64,000 nt of DNA, taken from Zeugodacus cucurbitae. Its lineage: Eukaryota > Arthropoda > Insecta > Diptera > Tephritidae. The position numbers were made by a program, and so were the translations under genes. Position 1 is the first letter of the stretch, and each line of letters opens with the position of its first letter. Location: contig NC_071668.1 in assembly GCF_028554725.1 (NCBI RefSeq), positions 19,876,001 through 19,940,000 of the forward strand. Reading direction: 5' to 3'. Positions 45,401 through 57,229 of the stretch are shown here, piece by piece. The notes beneath the pieces are model-generated. The model searched no databases. It worked only from the letters and a program-made list of their open reading frames with translations, and was not told the origin of the DNA.

Positions 45401-47640
45401 GCCGTCGTTTGAAGTCGTTGTAGTCGCTGTGTCGGTGTCGTTGATAATTTGCTGTGCTGTGCTGTGCTGCGCCGCTGCTGTTGTGGATTTTTGTTGGAAT
45501 TAAAGAAATTCGTTTTTTTATTTTTCTCGCAACAACTTTTTCATTACACATTTTCTTCTTTTTTCTTGTTGTTGGTCATCAAAAAAATTCTTCGGTAACA
45601 TTTTGCACGGTTGTGAAGCAAAAATTCACTGAAAATCGAAATCGAGCAATGAAAGCGAGTTTATGAAAATTTTGGTGAGAAAATTGTGCAATTTGCGGAA
45701 ATCGCGAAGTGAAAATTTACACATGTGAAATGTGCGCAAAGCAAAAATGCGAAAATTCGAAATGAAATGAAATGAAATCGTCTATGGGAATGTGCAGAAA
45801 AAGTGTATGTATGATAATACAGCGCTTATAGTATGTTGGCAGAAAATATTGTATGTGAAAGCAGCAGCAAAGTTGTTGCGGAAATGTGTAACTGATCTAT
45901 GGTTTTGTGTTACGCTGCCCATATTAAAAAAAACACGACGGTAAATGCAAGGAGAATCATAACCTACAATATGTAGTAAAATATTTTTAATTTAAAAATA
46001 TATTTTTTGTGGTTTTTGTAAATATAACGGTGCTTAAATACCGTTCTAGTACTATTCAAAATATATTTTAATAATTTTTTTACATTTTTTGTAAATATTT
46101 TTTTATTTTGCGTTCAATTTTTTTCTATTTTTTTTTTAACATAACGATGCTTAAATACCGTTTTACTACACAAAATATATTTTAAAAAATTTTATTTTTT
46201 TTAATATACTTTTTATTTTTCGTTCAAATTTTTTCTATTTCTTTAACATAACGGTACTTAAAAACCGTTTTACTACACAAAATATATTTTAATATTTTTT
46301 TTTTAAATTATTTTGTAAAAAAATTTTTATTTTTCGTTCAATTATTTTCTATTTTTTAACTCTTAAATTTTTTTCCATTTTTTAATTTTATTTTTAATTT
46401 TTTCTAAATTTTTTTTTCAAAATTTATTTCTAAATTTTTTAAATTTTTTTCGAATTTTTTTTTTAATTTTTTCCATATTTTTTTTTAATTCTTTTCTAAT
46501 TTTTTTGTCATTTTCCCCTGTCACTACTTTTTCTGTTGTTGTTGTTGTTGTTCACACTGCTGTCACAGTCAGTAAGCGCTCGCTTTTACAATTTTAGTCG
46601 TCGTTCGTTCCGTCGTTTTGGTCGGTCGGTAGGTCGGTCGTACATACTGAAAGGCTGAAAATTTTATAGAGTCCTTGTACTCATTCGTACGTCGGCTCAC
46701 TTTTGTAGGAGTTCAATATAATATACTATATAAGCTTATACGACACACACACACACAAACACACTTACACACTAGCATATAACGCTCATATACAATCGAG
46801 CAGCAGCGCTCGTTTTTTATTTCACCGTTACATCCATGTGCAGGCGACTACTTCCTGTGCCCAACCATTCTCTTACTCACTCGATTTCCTCGTGCAACCG
46901 TTGTTAGCCATCCATTCATACGCGGCCAGCAAGCAAAAATTGATGATTATTGTTGTTGTTGCCTCTCATTTTTGTTGTTGCTTGTGTTGTGCTTGATGAT
47001 GATGAGGCCTTAAACAAATGTTAATTTAACAGGGCAAGTGAATAATTAATTTTGAAAGCACCATTGGACCGCAGTGTCCACCGCAGTGCGTAAAACCAAC
47101 GAGCAAAACTACGAAAAGGTAAAAAGCCAAATTGCAAAATGACAAAACAAAAAGCAAAAATACAAAAATATAATATATAGAAATATATACTCGGTATGTG
47201 CGTGAAAGTGCCGTTAAGTGTCGAGCGAAAGTGTGAAAAAATCGAAATATGAGTTTAGCTAATAAATTCACGCATAATTACAGTAACGTGCAAATATTTT
47301 GTCGAAAATATGTGCAAAAAAAGAAGAACGAAAAGTGTAAAAGGAAATTAACAAAATATACATATTTACATATATATGTATACATAAAGTACATAGTGAC
47401 ATTTGTTTTAAACTTTCGTTTGCTGCCAAAGTTAAATATTGTAGCAAAAAAAAAAGAAAAAAAATATATCATGCAATAAAAAAATTAATATCAAGCAAAA
47501 AAAATATATCAAGCAATAAAAAAATTAATATCAAACCAAAAAAATTTATATTCAGCCAACAAAAAAGCAAAGCAAAACCAAAAAACGGCAGCTTCTACGC
47601 TCAAAACGCTCAAACACATCTCAGTTGGCTCATTGACTGT
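45400..47640 (+). promoter_or_regulatory. 5'-UTR-like region, possible start of a large plus-strand gene
   Basis: 45590-45760 and 47189-47330 are rich in GTGAAAG, GCGAAAGTG, AAATCGAAA words typical of fly 5' leaders. 46540-46650 has GTTGTTGTTG followed by GTCGTTCGTTCCGTCGTTTT and repeated GGTCGGTC, which resembles a broad start region. No coding exon could be tied to it in this window, so any gene would extend to the right. The signal is compositional only. Confidence 0.3.
46020..46350. repeat. Three tandem ~112-bp units with ACGGT..ACCGT palindrome
   Basis: Units start at about 46023, 46140 and 46249. Each has TAACGGTGCTTAAATACCGT (with small changes), ACTACACAAAATATATTTTA, a T-run, TTTTTATTTTTCGTTCAA and TTTTTTCTATTT. 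The inverted pair ACGGT/ACCGT is kept in units one and three and nearly in unit two (ACGAT). The flanking sequence to 46500 is T-rich and loosely repeats TTTTCTAATTTTTT. Confidence 0.8.
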
Positions 47641-47644
47641 GCAT

Positions 47645-49180
47645 AAAGCCGAGTGTTGGAACATGAATGGGCATATATGTACAAGTATAATTCACCCTCT
47701 GCTATGAAAAATCACGCGCAAGCTTCAAAATCACACACACACACAAACACCCACTCAAACACTCGCACACTCATACACCGTTTCACTTGTATTTCCGTGT
47801 GTCGCGTACTCGCACTCGCATCCATAGTGGCGGCACACCCATACACCCACGCTGCATACACACCCACTATGTTGGCGCACAAAAAAGTTAAAAATTCTTT
47901 AAATATATACGCAGAGGCTCAGCAGCATTCATAAGCATATACTAAGATATTCGCGAATAATGTACATAAGTGGTACAGTGGGTTCTTGAGTTCATAAGCA
48001 AGAAAAAGTGCAAAATTCTTAAAATTGAGAGATTGTGGTTTCGGGAGACCTAATAGAGTTTGTGGAAATGTTTAAAAGTCTGTAAAGACGTTTATACCTC
48101 AAGCTTACTTAGATGTTCGGTCAGAAAATAGCTAAAAATCTCCTGACTTCATCACAAATAGATTTCGAGTTGAGATAATACCTCGAGATGGCTATAAGAG
48201 TGAGTGGACAGGGTTCTTTAACCGTCGCCTACCAATTTGGGACAGTTTAGTTGGAAGTACTGAGAAGATTCCATCTTGCTATTGTGCGTAGTGCTGTCCA
48301 AGGATTTGTGTCTGATCAGCAAATAGCTAAAAAATCTCCAAACTCCATCACAAATAGATTTCGGTTCAAGCTATTTCAGCGGTATAGCTATAGGAGTGAG
48401 AAACTAAGTTCTTTATCCTCCGTCTACCACATTGGGACATTCTAGTTTGGAAGTACTGACAAGATTTTATTCAATCATCTACCACCTAACTTCGACCACT
48501 CGCTACTCACTAAAAATCAGGCTATGCGGTAGTCACCAGTCAGTCAGACCAGTTAATATTCCTATAACTAGTCAGTAATTGAACTTGTTGAACGGTCCCA
48601 AACGTTCCCAGTCCAATACTAATGTGACGAGAATGCCGTTTCTTTTCTAATCGCATCAGCTTTGCGGTTACCAGCAGTACTGCACCAGAAGTCTCAGCAA
48701 GTGTTAGCTCAATCCAACCATAAAAAGGTTACGCATACCTTAATTAGTTTTAAGCGAATGTCAATATCCCTTTCTGGTGGCATTCTAATATAACTTTAAT
48801 GAGAAAAGCTCACTTATCCTGTTGTTGTTGCTGCAGCGCTTATCTACAACCTGTTTGGGTTAGGATTTTCATCGACATCATGTAACGAGAGGTTCAAAAA
48901 ACGTATCGACGGGTGTCAGACTCATTTAGCTTGTGCATAGGAGAGTATAAGGATTTTTGCGAAAGAGGAGCGAACAAAATCGAAGGGATAACAGTTTCCC
49001 TTTGGACGCATGTAATCTATTCCAATTCCCGGCAATCTTATCGTATTGTCATCACTTCGAAATACAGAAAATGGTCCTGGAGAGAATGAGTCATCTCTTC
49101 TTGCCCTCCCTTGCCGTGTGGTTGTTGATTTGAGCTACGAATTCTCTGAGTGAAGGTTTTCTTCAGAAATCCGTGAAGGA
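47645..49180. other. Non-coding stretch with CA-rich and duplicated parts
   Basis: 47700-47880 is CACACA/ACTCGCAC-rich simple sequence, which explains the frame at 47653-47934. 48118-48470 is a two-copy repeat, listed separately. The rest shows no gene. Confidence 0.5.
48118..48475 (+). repeat. Two imperfect tandem ~195-bp copies
   Basis: Copy one is about 48118-48272, copy two about 48315-48473. Shared in order: AATAGCTAAAAATCTCC, CTTCATCACAAATAGATTTC, GGCTATAAGAGTGAG, GTTCTTTA.CC, CGCCTACCA..TTGGGACA, TAGTT.GGAAGTACTGA and AAGATT. No coding capacity. Confidence 0.75.
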
Positions 49181-49189
49181 GCGTGTAGG

Positions 49190-49830
49190 GCTCAGTTGTA
49201 TTAGGCAGTTTTCCAGGTTTCTGAATGGTTTCGTCAATAAGCAAAATATGCGTTATTGGTCAGCCAGAAATCCACACGTATTCCATGAGTCACCATTGCA
49301 TCCCGAAAAAATTACGGTTAGGTGCATTTTATGGGCCGGCTGCGTCATTGGGCCGTACTTCTTACGTGATAATCAAGACCGGAACGTTACTGTAAATAGG
49401 AAACGCTACCGCTCAATGATAACCCAATATTTTTGGCCCGAATTGGTAGTTATGGACTTGAATAATATGTGGTTCGAACAAGATGGCGCCACAAGCCACA
49501 CAGCGAATGCCACAATCGATTTATTGTGAATCAAGTTTGGTGAACGTGTTATCTCCCGAAATGGTCCAGTCAATTGGCCACCTCGGTCGTCGTTAGACTA
49601 TTTCCTGTGAGACTGTGAGTCAAGTCTATGGTCTATGCCGTCTAGTCATGATTGATTTTCTTCGTACGAATATCGAACGTAAAATTGCAGCAGTATCGGC
49701 CGATTTATGCTTGAAAAACCGTCGAAAATTGGGTACAGTGTCTAGACTTCTGCAAGCGTGCCCGTGGTGGCAATACAAAAGAAACTGAGCAACGAATGTA
49801 CTTTCACAGGAATAAAGAATTTCATTGACT
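49190..49830 (+). pseudogene. DDE transposase relic, best-preserved copy
   Basis: The frame from about 49190 reads FLNGFVNKQNMRYWSARNPH, LHPEKITVRCILWAGCVIGP, QDRNVTVNRKRYRSMITQYF, LNNMWFEQDGATSHTANATI, DLL, then after a stop FGERVISRNGPVNWPPRSS, a further shifted stretch and LLQACPWWQYKR. These are the successive motifs of an insect Tc1/mariner-superfamily transposase (the WFEQDGATSHTA word surrounds the second catalytic Asp; NWPPRS follows). The uninterrupted frame is 49173-49529. Stops at 49527 and frameshifts after 49600, and the missing N-terminal DNA-binding part, make it inactive. It is the same family as the relic at 2830-3395. Confidence 0.8.
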
Positions 49831-50043
49831 ATTGTATCGCTCTTATTGAAAAACCCTTTATAATTAGCTCTCGCAGAGTTAAGATTTTTCAATGTCATTA
49901 TTTATATCCAAACTTGGTCGAAAATCAATACACATGTTTCAAGGTTCTCAAAAACGATACCGTTATATAAAACGTGTGAGCTTTCATAACTTGGTTGGAC
50001 AGACAATCTGTCGGAAATCAATACTTCCCGCTCTTTGTGATAT

Positions 50044-50396
50044 ATATTAGGTCTACAACTTTGCTTTCGCCGTTTTTTTTTTGTAAATACAAGTTTTTTT
50101 TGCATAAAAACTTTTACAAATGTCGATTAGCCTCAGCCGCATTTTTCTTGGAATTAAAAAAGAAAAGCAAAATTTCCCGCAAATGTCGAGAATTCGGCTC
50201 AAAAAGTGACATATTCAGTTGAGAATAAGTTTAAGATGCAGACAGATCTCTACAAATATTTTGTTGGGTTAATGTTGACACAAATGTTCAAGATCGATAT
50301 AAAACGATTTAGTCGATTTAATCGACAAGTGCTTGACCCTAGAGACATCTATTGGAAAACGGCGGAAAAAAGTTGTAGACCTAATATATTTCATAG
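50044..50396. mobile_element. ~350-bp MITE with ~30-bp terminal inverted repeats
   Basis: The left end (from about 50047) reads TTAGGTCTACAACTTT followed by GC..CGCCGTTTTT. The right end (to about 50390) reads AACGGCGG, AAAAAAG and TTGTAGACCTAA, the inverse. Both ends are bounded by TATA, fitting TA target duplication as for mariner-type elements. The interior has no transposase, so this is a non-autonomous element. Its left end lies just beyond the transposase relic, but its termini cannot be assigned to that relic from the sequence. Confidence 0.75.
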
Positions 50397-50399
50397 ATT

Positions 50400-52510
50400 T
50401 TGATGGATTGAAGTTCACAATAAACTTTAACCCTGGTTTAGGAAGCTTAAAATTTTCAATGTTTAACTTGTTGAAAAATACTTAGAAACCTGTGTAAAAT
50501 TGTCAATCGCACTGAACCATGAACTCATTATATTCAGAAAACTAAAATCTTTGTGAATTTGTTGCTATTTTTGCGTGTTTGCCTGCCGTTAATATTCACT
50601 TAAACTACTTTGTATGAATGTTAGTAAGTATGTGCATGACAATTTTAGAAAATTCGTCAGTACGCGAAAAATGTTTGCACCTACGCCAGCAACAACAACA
50701 ACAAGAAAAGCATGCCGTTACAAACAACTGTGAGCGCGCACAAAGTACAAAGTGAAAAAGTGAGGTGAGAGTGCAAAGCACGCGAAATTACAGTTACTGC
50801 GCGCTAACTTTGCTGCTGCTGCATTGCTGCAAAAAGGTGGGTCAAGTGCAGAAAACAGGCAAGCTGGTGAATACTAAACGAGGCGCGCTAAAGGACGATG
50901 CTCATATGTGTATGTATGTGAGTAAATACATATATACAAAGGCACATATGTGCTTTGAAAGGAGCTATTAGATGAGAGTATGTGTGTTTCGAAAAAAAAA
51001 AAAACATATTTACAGACACATGTGAAAAATCACGTTTTCTTTTTATGTGCCATTAAACCAGCAGCTTCATTTGAGTTGCACAGCGTGTCTTTAGCGCAGA
51101 CCTTTCGCTTTACAAAAACAACTAGTGACATTATTAGAAGCATTAAATCATAAGTAAAAGAAGTCTACGCCGTTAAGATATTGCTTGTAGTGACCTAAAA
51201 AGCCCTTCTATATAGGATGAATTATTGTGAAAAATTTGCCGAGAAAATATATTGTAACATGCTTACGAAGACACGTCTGCCAGCAGCAGCCAATGATAAA
51301 TTTATGTTGAGGTTATGCCCAGTTTCATAAATTATCAACACGCCTGCGGCAGAATATACTACACGATACACAATAAGCGCGAATCGCGTACAGCTGTGTG
51401 TGTGTGTGTGTGTATGTATTTGTGTACATGTCAGCTTACTAAAGCAAAGTCAGTGCAACAACAATAACACACAGTTCTTTGTTTTTGTTGTTGTGCAAAC
51501 AACAAATGCGCCTGCACGAACGCGAATATGAAATTTATGCGCCAACATATTGCAAACACACACACACACTCATACAGTTACAAGCATGTATACATGTTGT
51601 TGTTGTTGTTGTTGTTATTGTTGTTGTAGTTGAGTATGAATATGAAAGGCAGTCAGCATTGGCCTCTGTATGCCAGCATAAACTTTGATGTCGCTTGCCA
51701 CATTTTGCTGTAATATCCGCGCATAACAATAGCTACAAATCTCCCCAACCTCGCCATCTGTGTCGGCGCTTCAATTCATTGGACCAAACTTAACATTGGC
51801 ATAACTCTACTCTACTATTTTCTCTTGTGTGTGTCTATGCGTGTAGGAATTATGTTTATGGGTGATTCTATGCAATTGTAATCTACTTAGGCAGCATTAG
51901 CAGAAGCGCTCTTTTCATATATATTGACATAACACAATAGCTTCCACAAATCATTGTACTACAGGCTCTACAGAAGTGAGGTTAAAGTCGAAAACTTCAG
52001 CGAGATTGTTTGGAATTAATCAGAAACACTTCTAAGTCTAATTACCTACACTTTTAATGATTCTATTTGGTCAACATGCATTGCTATACGAGAATTTTTA
52101 GACCGTCAATTATGTCAGTGTTTTCTAAAAAATTTCTCGAGCTCGATATAGTCTAAATTTTAGGTCAAGTTATGTCACTGATTATTAAAACTCATGTCTT
52201 ATATAATAAAGTCTGCAGAGGAAGAAAATCTCAGGCATTGATTGTAGAGATCTTTTCTTCCCCAAAACTTATTTTTATAATTGAATTAAGCTTTGCAAAA
52301 CCTAAGTTTCGAAATTTAGATCTTACCTAAACTGATTGTTTCGAAATACTTAAAGAACATTTTGTTTACTTTCTCTTTTAAATTTCTATATCATATCTAT
52401 ATTCATCTTTTTATAACTTCATGAGCTGGATTATCAAATTCTTACGCTTTCTCCCTTTACACTATCTTATAGATTTTCCACTACTTTTAATTAGTAGTAC
52501 CAATCCCGAA
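50400..52510. other. Non-coding stretch with simple repeats
   Basis: Contains (GT)n at about 51394-51413, (CA)n near 51554-51568 and (TTG)n at 51595-51625. CAACAACAACAACAAG occurs near 50690. No gene is supported; the frames at 51479-51729 fall on these repeats. Confidence 0.6.
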
Positions 52511-52512
52511 TG

Positions 52513-52590
52513 ACGGCCTCTGTGGTATAATGGTTAGAGGATCGAGTTACCACTAAGCAGGTCTAGTCTTCGGTACCTTATCCGACCTAA
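52513..52590 (+). other. tRNA-like segment (tRNA relic or SINE head)
   Basis: GCCTCTGTGGTATAATGG followed by TTAGAGGATCGA closely resembles the acceptor 5' strand and D-arm of a eukaryotic tRNA, including an A-box like word (TGGTATAATGG). About 27 bases on, GGTCTAGTCTTCGG resembles a damaged B box. No proper anticodon stem or matching 3' acceptor strand could be paired, so this is not called as a working tRNA. It may be the 5' head of a tRNA-derived SINE. Confidence 0.45.
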
Positions 52591-52639
52591 TTTTTATAAA
52601 AAGGCCGACCCTCGACCTTCAATTTCAAATATCTATAAA

Positions 52640-52920
52640 TATTTCTGCCATGAAAAGGCGTCTTGGAAATCCACACCCCCACACAATGTGCCTTTTGTTT
52701 TTACATTGTTTTGACATATATTGCTCGAAACTCGCAACTCTGGGGGTCCAATATGGCGGACAGTTTTTTGAAAAAAAATTATCGGAAATGCTTGACTCTC
52801 GTTACTCGGTGGCTTTCGGGGTCGCTGATTACGAACCCGGTGTTGGTTTTTTTTCCAAAATTCAAAATGGCAGATGCAATATGGGGAAGTTTTAAAATAT
52901 GTCCACTGTTTCAATAATAT
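52640..52920. repeat. Possible dispersed repeat (GGGGTCGCTGATTACGAA type)
   Basis: The piece GGTCCAATATGGCGGACA, TCGGGGTCGCTGATTACGAA and CCAAAATTCAAAATGGCAGA resembles a repeat type I have met in several invertebrate genomes, with AATATGGCGGA/AAAATGGCAGA words on either side. Only one copy is in the window, so its repeat nature rests on recollection. The overlapping frames at 52633-52917 on both strands are accounted for by it. Confidence 0.35.
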
Positions 52921-52924
52921 TCTT

Positions 52925-53580
52925 TAGATTCTTATCCTCTACCTTCGTTATTCTACAAATATAAAATAATGTGGTCCGAAAAAAATAAAAAAAAGTCTCC
53001 AGTTGTTGGAAATTGGAAACCTGAAATGTGTTGAAATTGGTTTGGTGAATTCCTTTTTAACGGTAATCTCACTCTTTCGGCTTTTGGTGTTCTTGTTCAG
53101 AATTGGTTTAACCTCTATGTCTTTAATACCACTATTTATTATTATTACTTTCGAATCATTGTTTTATGTTGGTTGTGTAGTTGTTCTATGCTGCTCAAGG
53201 AGCCAGAGGAACTAATAAGGAAGAATAATAGTTGCTCTATATTAGAATTCAGAACGTACATCTTGAAGTAATAAATTTCGATTATCCATCCGATAATGCA
53301 AGTACCTGGAGTCTTTAGGCATGGGCGTCGAACAGTTTTTATTCTTCTGTCGCAGGCTTCATATGCATCTTTCGCATTATTTGGATATCCATTAACTGAA
53401 ACCAAACAACATACTTTCCAGTCCACATAGAATCACGTGTTGATTGAAAGAAGTTTTCTGGAATTGCTCCTAAATATAGCACTTCGATCACGTGCTATAA
53501 CCCTGCAGGAAAACACAAACACAGAAGTTTAAAGGGTTACAAGATTCTATGTAGTAGTTTGATATTGTTTTGTAATTGTT
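52925..53580. other. Non-coding stretch
   Basis: No gene, repeat or regulatory signal supported. Confidence 0.5.
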
Positions 53581-53597
53581 TTATTGTATTTAATTTG

Positions 53598-53826
53598 TTT
53601 TTTTTTTTTTAATTTTTTTATTTTATTTTTATTTTATTTTATTTTGTTTTATTTTGTAATACTTTATTTTATTTTATTTTATTTTATTTTTATTTTATTT
53701 TATTTTATTTTATTTTTTTATTTTATTATTTTTTATTTTATTTTTTTTTTATTTTATTTTATTTTATTATTTTTTATTTTATTTTATTTTATTTTTATTT
53801 ATTTTATTTATTTTATTTTATTTTAT
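53598..53826 (+). repeat. (TTTTA)n microsatellite
   Basis: About 230 bases of ATTTT units with occasional one-base slips (TTTTTATTTT, TTATTATTT). The Phe/Tyr-rich open frame over it is an artefact of the repeat. Confidence 0.95.
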
Positions 53827-53849
53827 AAATATATAAAAATATAAAAATT

Positions 53850-55600
53850 TAATTAATTGTTTACTTAACTTTTTCGAAATTTGTTCAATTAGTGTTCAAT
53901 TTCCTGCAGGGAATGTTTGCATACAATACAAAGACAACAACGACATGGGTTAAGTAGCCAAAAGCAGCAGCTAACAGCCAAGCAGCCTGCCAGTTTGCCA
54001 GCCGTCGCAGCCGTCACATGAAAACGTGTTTCTTTTTATAGCCCAAAATGCAGAAACGTTTCCACTTCCTTGAAGTGCCACCGTATGTGCAAACACACAC
54101 TCACATGCTCACACAAACGCGGCTGTGCTCGTAACTGTGTATTCCGCATTCGCATACACACGAATTTCTATGTAAATCAGCAGCAGCGTGCTTCAGCATT
54201 CTTTTTTCTTTTCTTAGATTGTCTTCTCTCTCTCTCTTCTCATTTCATCTGCTCAATGCTTCAATGTGCCGCGGTGAAAAGCTTGCGTCCTTGGCGCAGG
54301 CGCACCATCAGGTACACCTGCTCGCTTTGGCGCTCCTCCAGCAGCTCACATCAACCATTAATCTCTTTCGTTCTCTCTCTATCGCTGCTCACATCCTTAG
54401 CCGCTCATCTGTTCTCCCGTGATGTGTGTCCACTCTCCATTCCCCACTCCTTGCTGCTTTTATGTTTTGTTTGTTTATTTATAACTTCTGACAATTTCAC
54501 TGCAGCGCACAAAGTTCTTTTTGGCTGTACGGACTCTGACTGTTAGTTTGGTTGATTGGTGGTGTTGCGCTTGCTGCTTGCTGAGATAGTTTGGGTGGAT
54601 TTTCATTATTACTGAAGACGCTAAATATAAAACTTACCATGATATTTGAGGCGCATACCTATGTTCTACCGCTATATACAAACTTATATACTATTAATTC
54701 CTATATATAACTACATACATATGAGTGTGCGTGTGTTTGTAGAATTTGTTCATCATATATTCGTACACGTAATTTATGCGTCGAAAATTTGTGGAATTAA
54801 TAAATTTACATGAAATTATTTTACATTGGCATTTCGCTAAAAATTCTTATTGCACCGTCTTTACTATTTCATTATTCATATAGTTAGGTAGCTCAGCAAG
54901 CTTATGAGAAAATGCTAGTAAGGAAACACTAGAATTCGTATGACAGTGAATATTTATCAGTTAAAAATATGAAGAGATCTCTGATAGTAATTTATATGCG
55001 AATATAGATGCCTTACAAAGGCAACCGGAGAAGCGGAGACCATTTTACTTACTATCATTGGTCTTAAAAAGAGATATTCACCACTTCCTGGTAGAGATGT
55101 GATGGTATTAACAAATCATTTTGATGAATGCTGCCGGCTTGAGAGTCCTCGATCGAATCTAAATAGAGGTCCGTCCGTCAAAAGGGCTCGACTGTCGCTT
55201 TTGAGTTGAGTTTTGGAGATTAAGTTATTTTTTAGAAATTCAAATAAGAATTCAAAATCCGTTACGTATAACACAAGCGCAGTAAAAAACTATTATACCC
55301 TTTCGCAGCATGTTGCGTGTGTATAAAAACTAATTTAATTAAATTATAATGTGTGAATTCCTGTTTACACGCAGGTCGGCTGCGACCTTCTGAAATGAAT
55401 ATTTGGCTGGATGTCGTGAAAATGTAATATAATATCGTTTCACATTGGCGAATGGCAATATTTTGAGTAGCGATTAGCGATTTCTAGATTTTGGTCGAAT
55501 CTGATTTATGGAGATAGGGCTGTAAATTTGAGAAAACAGATAATAGTAAAAGATCTTTTATATAATTTTGATTTCAAATTCATTTAATTAAACTCCGCCC
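53850..55600. other. Non-coding stretch
   Basis: 54060-54450 is enriched in CACAC, CTCTCTCT and TCTTTT, giving overlapping open frames without domain content. No gene is supported. 54650-54790 is microsatellite-like TATA/CATA sequence. Confidence 0.5.
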
Positions 55601-55607
55601 GACTTCT

Positions 55608-56348
55608 TATACCCTGAACAGGGTATATTAAGTTCGTCACGAAGTTTGTAACACCCAGAAGGAAGCGTCGGAGACCCTATAAAGTATATATACTCGTATA
55701 TATTAGCAGTATGTTGAACTGAGTCGATTTAACCATGTCCGTCTGTCTGTCTGTATATATACGAAGCAGTCCTTCAGTTTTTAAGATATCGTTGAAATTT
55801 TGCAGATGTTATTTTCTCTTCAAGAAGCTGCTCATTTGTCGGAACTGCCGATATCGGAACACTATATCATATAGCTGCCATACAAACTGAACGATCGGAA
55901 TCAAGGGCTTGTATGGAAAACTTCCGAATTTTACTACATATCTTCACGAAATTTGATGTGAGTTATTGTTCATAGAAATAATTTAATATCCGAAAAACTT
56001 GTTCAGATCGGTTCACTATAGTTTATAGCTGTCATACAAACCGAACGATCGGAATCAATGGCTTGTATGGAAAATTTTCGCATTTGACGTGGTATCTTCA
56101 CGAAATTTGACATGGATTACTGTTTAAGGTAATAATATAATATCTGAAGAAATTGTTCAGATCGGTTAACCATATAACCTTAATGTTTCTAGCAAACAAC
56201 CTGGCTAAAAAGCATTAGTTAAATGTTTTCTTTTTTTACTTACTTTTTCTTACGTCTTTAGATTTGCTTAAACACATAGTTACTAAAAGAAATGCACCTG
56301 TGAAGGGTATATTAGCTTCGGTACAGCCGAAGTTAACGTTTTTTCTTG
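55608..56348 (+). mobile_element. Helitron-like (DINE-1/SGM-type) non-autonomous element, copy 1
   Basis: Starts with the short palindrome CCCTGAACAGGG, then TTAAGTTCGTCACGAAGTTT, CCCTATAAAGTATATA and a core CCGTCTGTCTGTCTGTATAT microsatellite. Two internal repeats carry ATAGCTGCCATACAAACTGA, ACGATCGGAATCAA and GCTTGTATGG. It ends GTGAAGGGTATATTAGCTTC with the hairpin CTTCGGTACAGCCGAAG (56316-56332) and then TTAACGTTTTTTCTTG. The CCCTATAAAGTATATAT and GTCTGTCTGTC parts also occur in Drosophila DINE-1/SGM/ISY elements. No coding capacity. Confidence 0.75.
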
Positions 56349-56359
56349 TTTTTTTTTTT

Positions 56360-57225
56360 TTGTTTTTAAAATTTTGCGTATTAAAAAAGCAATGCTAGAT
56401 TCTACAACTTTAACTTTAGACATTATATGACAGTTAACGTAATAAATCAAAGTACTTTGGACACAGCTTTGCTAAATATATTTTTCTTCTTCCTATTAGT
56501 TTAAAAATCTTCAATTGCATTCTAAAACCATTTTGAAATAGTATCTAAGGTATTCTTATTTTTATTAATAGCCGATTATACCCCCTATAAATACAAATTA
56601 CCAAAAATCGATACGCTCCATATGATGCACATGGCGTATACGTAACATTTGGCGTATAATAATTTTTTTGATGATATCGGGTAATGTATATGTATATATT
56701 TATATACTACATTCAAAGACTTGATTTTCATTATATTTATGAAGTAACTGATGAAACATCTCGAAGCATGCACTGATATAGAGAAGAACTGTTGACTCCT
56801 AAAAGTTAAGCAACTCAGCCGGAGTATGTATAATTTTGGGGCAATTTTTCACCTAAATGACAAATATACGGCTAGTCGATTAATAATAATCGGATAAGTT
56901 CATGAAAATCTGGAGTTTGATTATTATTAATTACAGCATGTAGTTACTAAAGAATCCAAAATATGGATACAATCTACATTTTGCTCTTTATTTAATGGTA
57001 TATAAATTTGAATGATCAAAGTTAAATCTTCGAAAGAAATAAAAATTTTATATATCGAAAAATACTGGACACCTTATAGCATCTGTCATATACCATAAGT
57101 CTGGCAGAAAAATTTTATACATCGTTGAATTAAGAAGAATATGTAGATTATATTCATACTTTGGATTTTTTAGTAAGTAGTAGAAGAAGTAGATTTATAT
57201 TAGACTGGCGGATTTAGTTCAAATA
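56360..57225. other. Non-coding stretch
   Basis: AT-rich, no gene or repeat recognised. The small minus frame at 56585-56773 has no domain support. Confidence 0.5.
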
Positions 57226-57229
57226 TGCG

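Noticed and set aside
45009..45551. 180-residue minus-strand frame and its plus-strand partner at 44971-45360
   Set aside because: Over GCAGCAG/GTTGTTG simple sequence; no domain, start context or splice signals.
47026..47479. Hydrophobic frames on both strands around 47.0-47.5 kb
   Set aside because: Overlapping AT-rich leader-like sequence; no conserved motif, no splice partner.
52513..52590. Functional tRNA gene
   Set aside because: Only the 5' part resembles a tRNA; anticodon arm and 3' acceptor strand cannot be paired.
53584..53844. 86-residue Phe-rich open frame
   Set aside because: Entirely the (TTTTA)n microsatellite.
54070..54546. 158-residue plus frame
   Set aside because: CT-rich and CA-rich simple sequence, Ser/Leu/Cys-rich product without domains.
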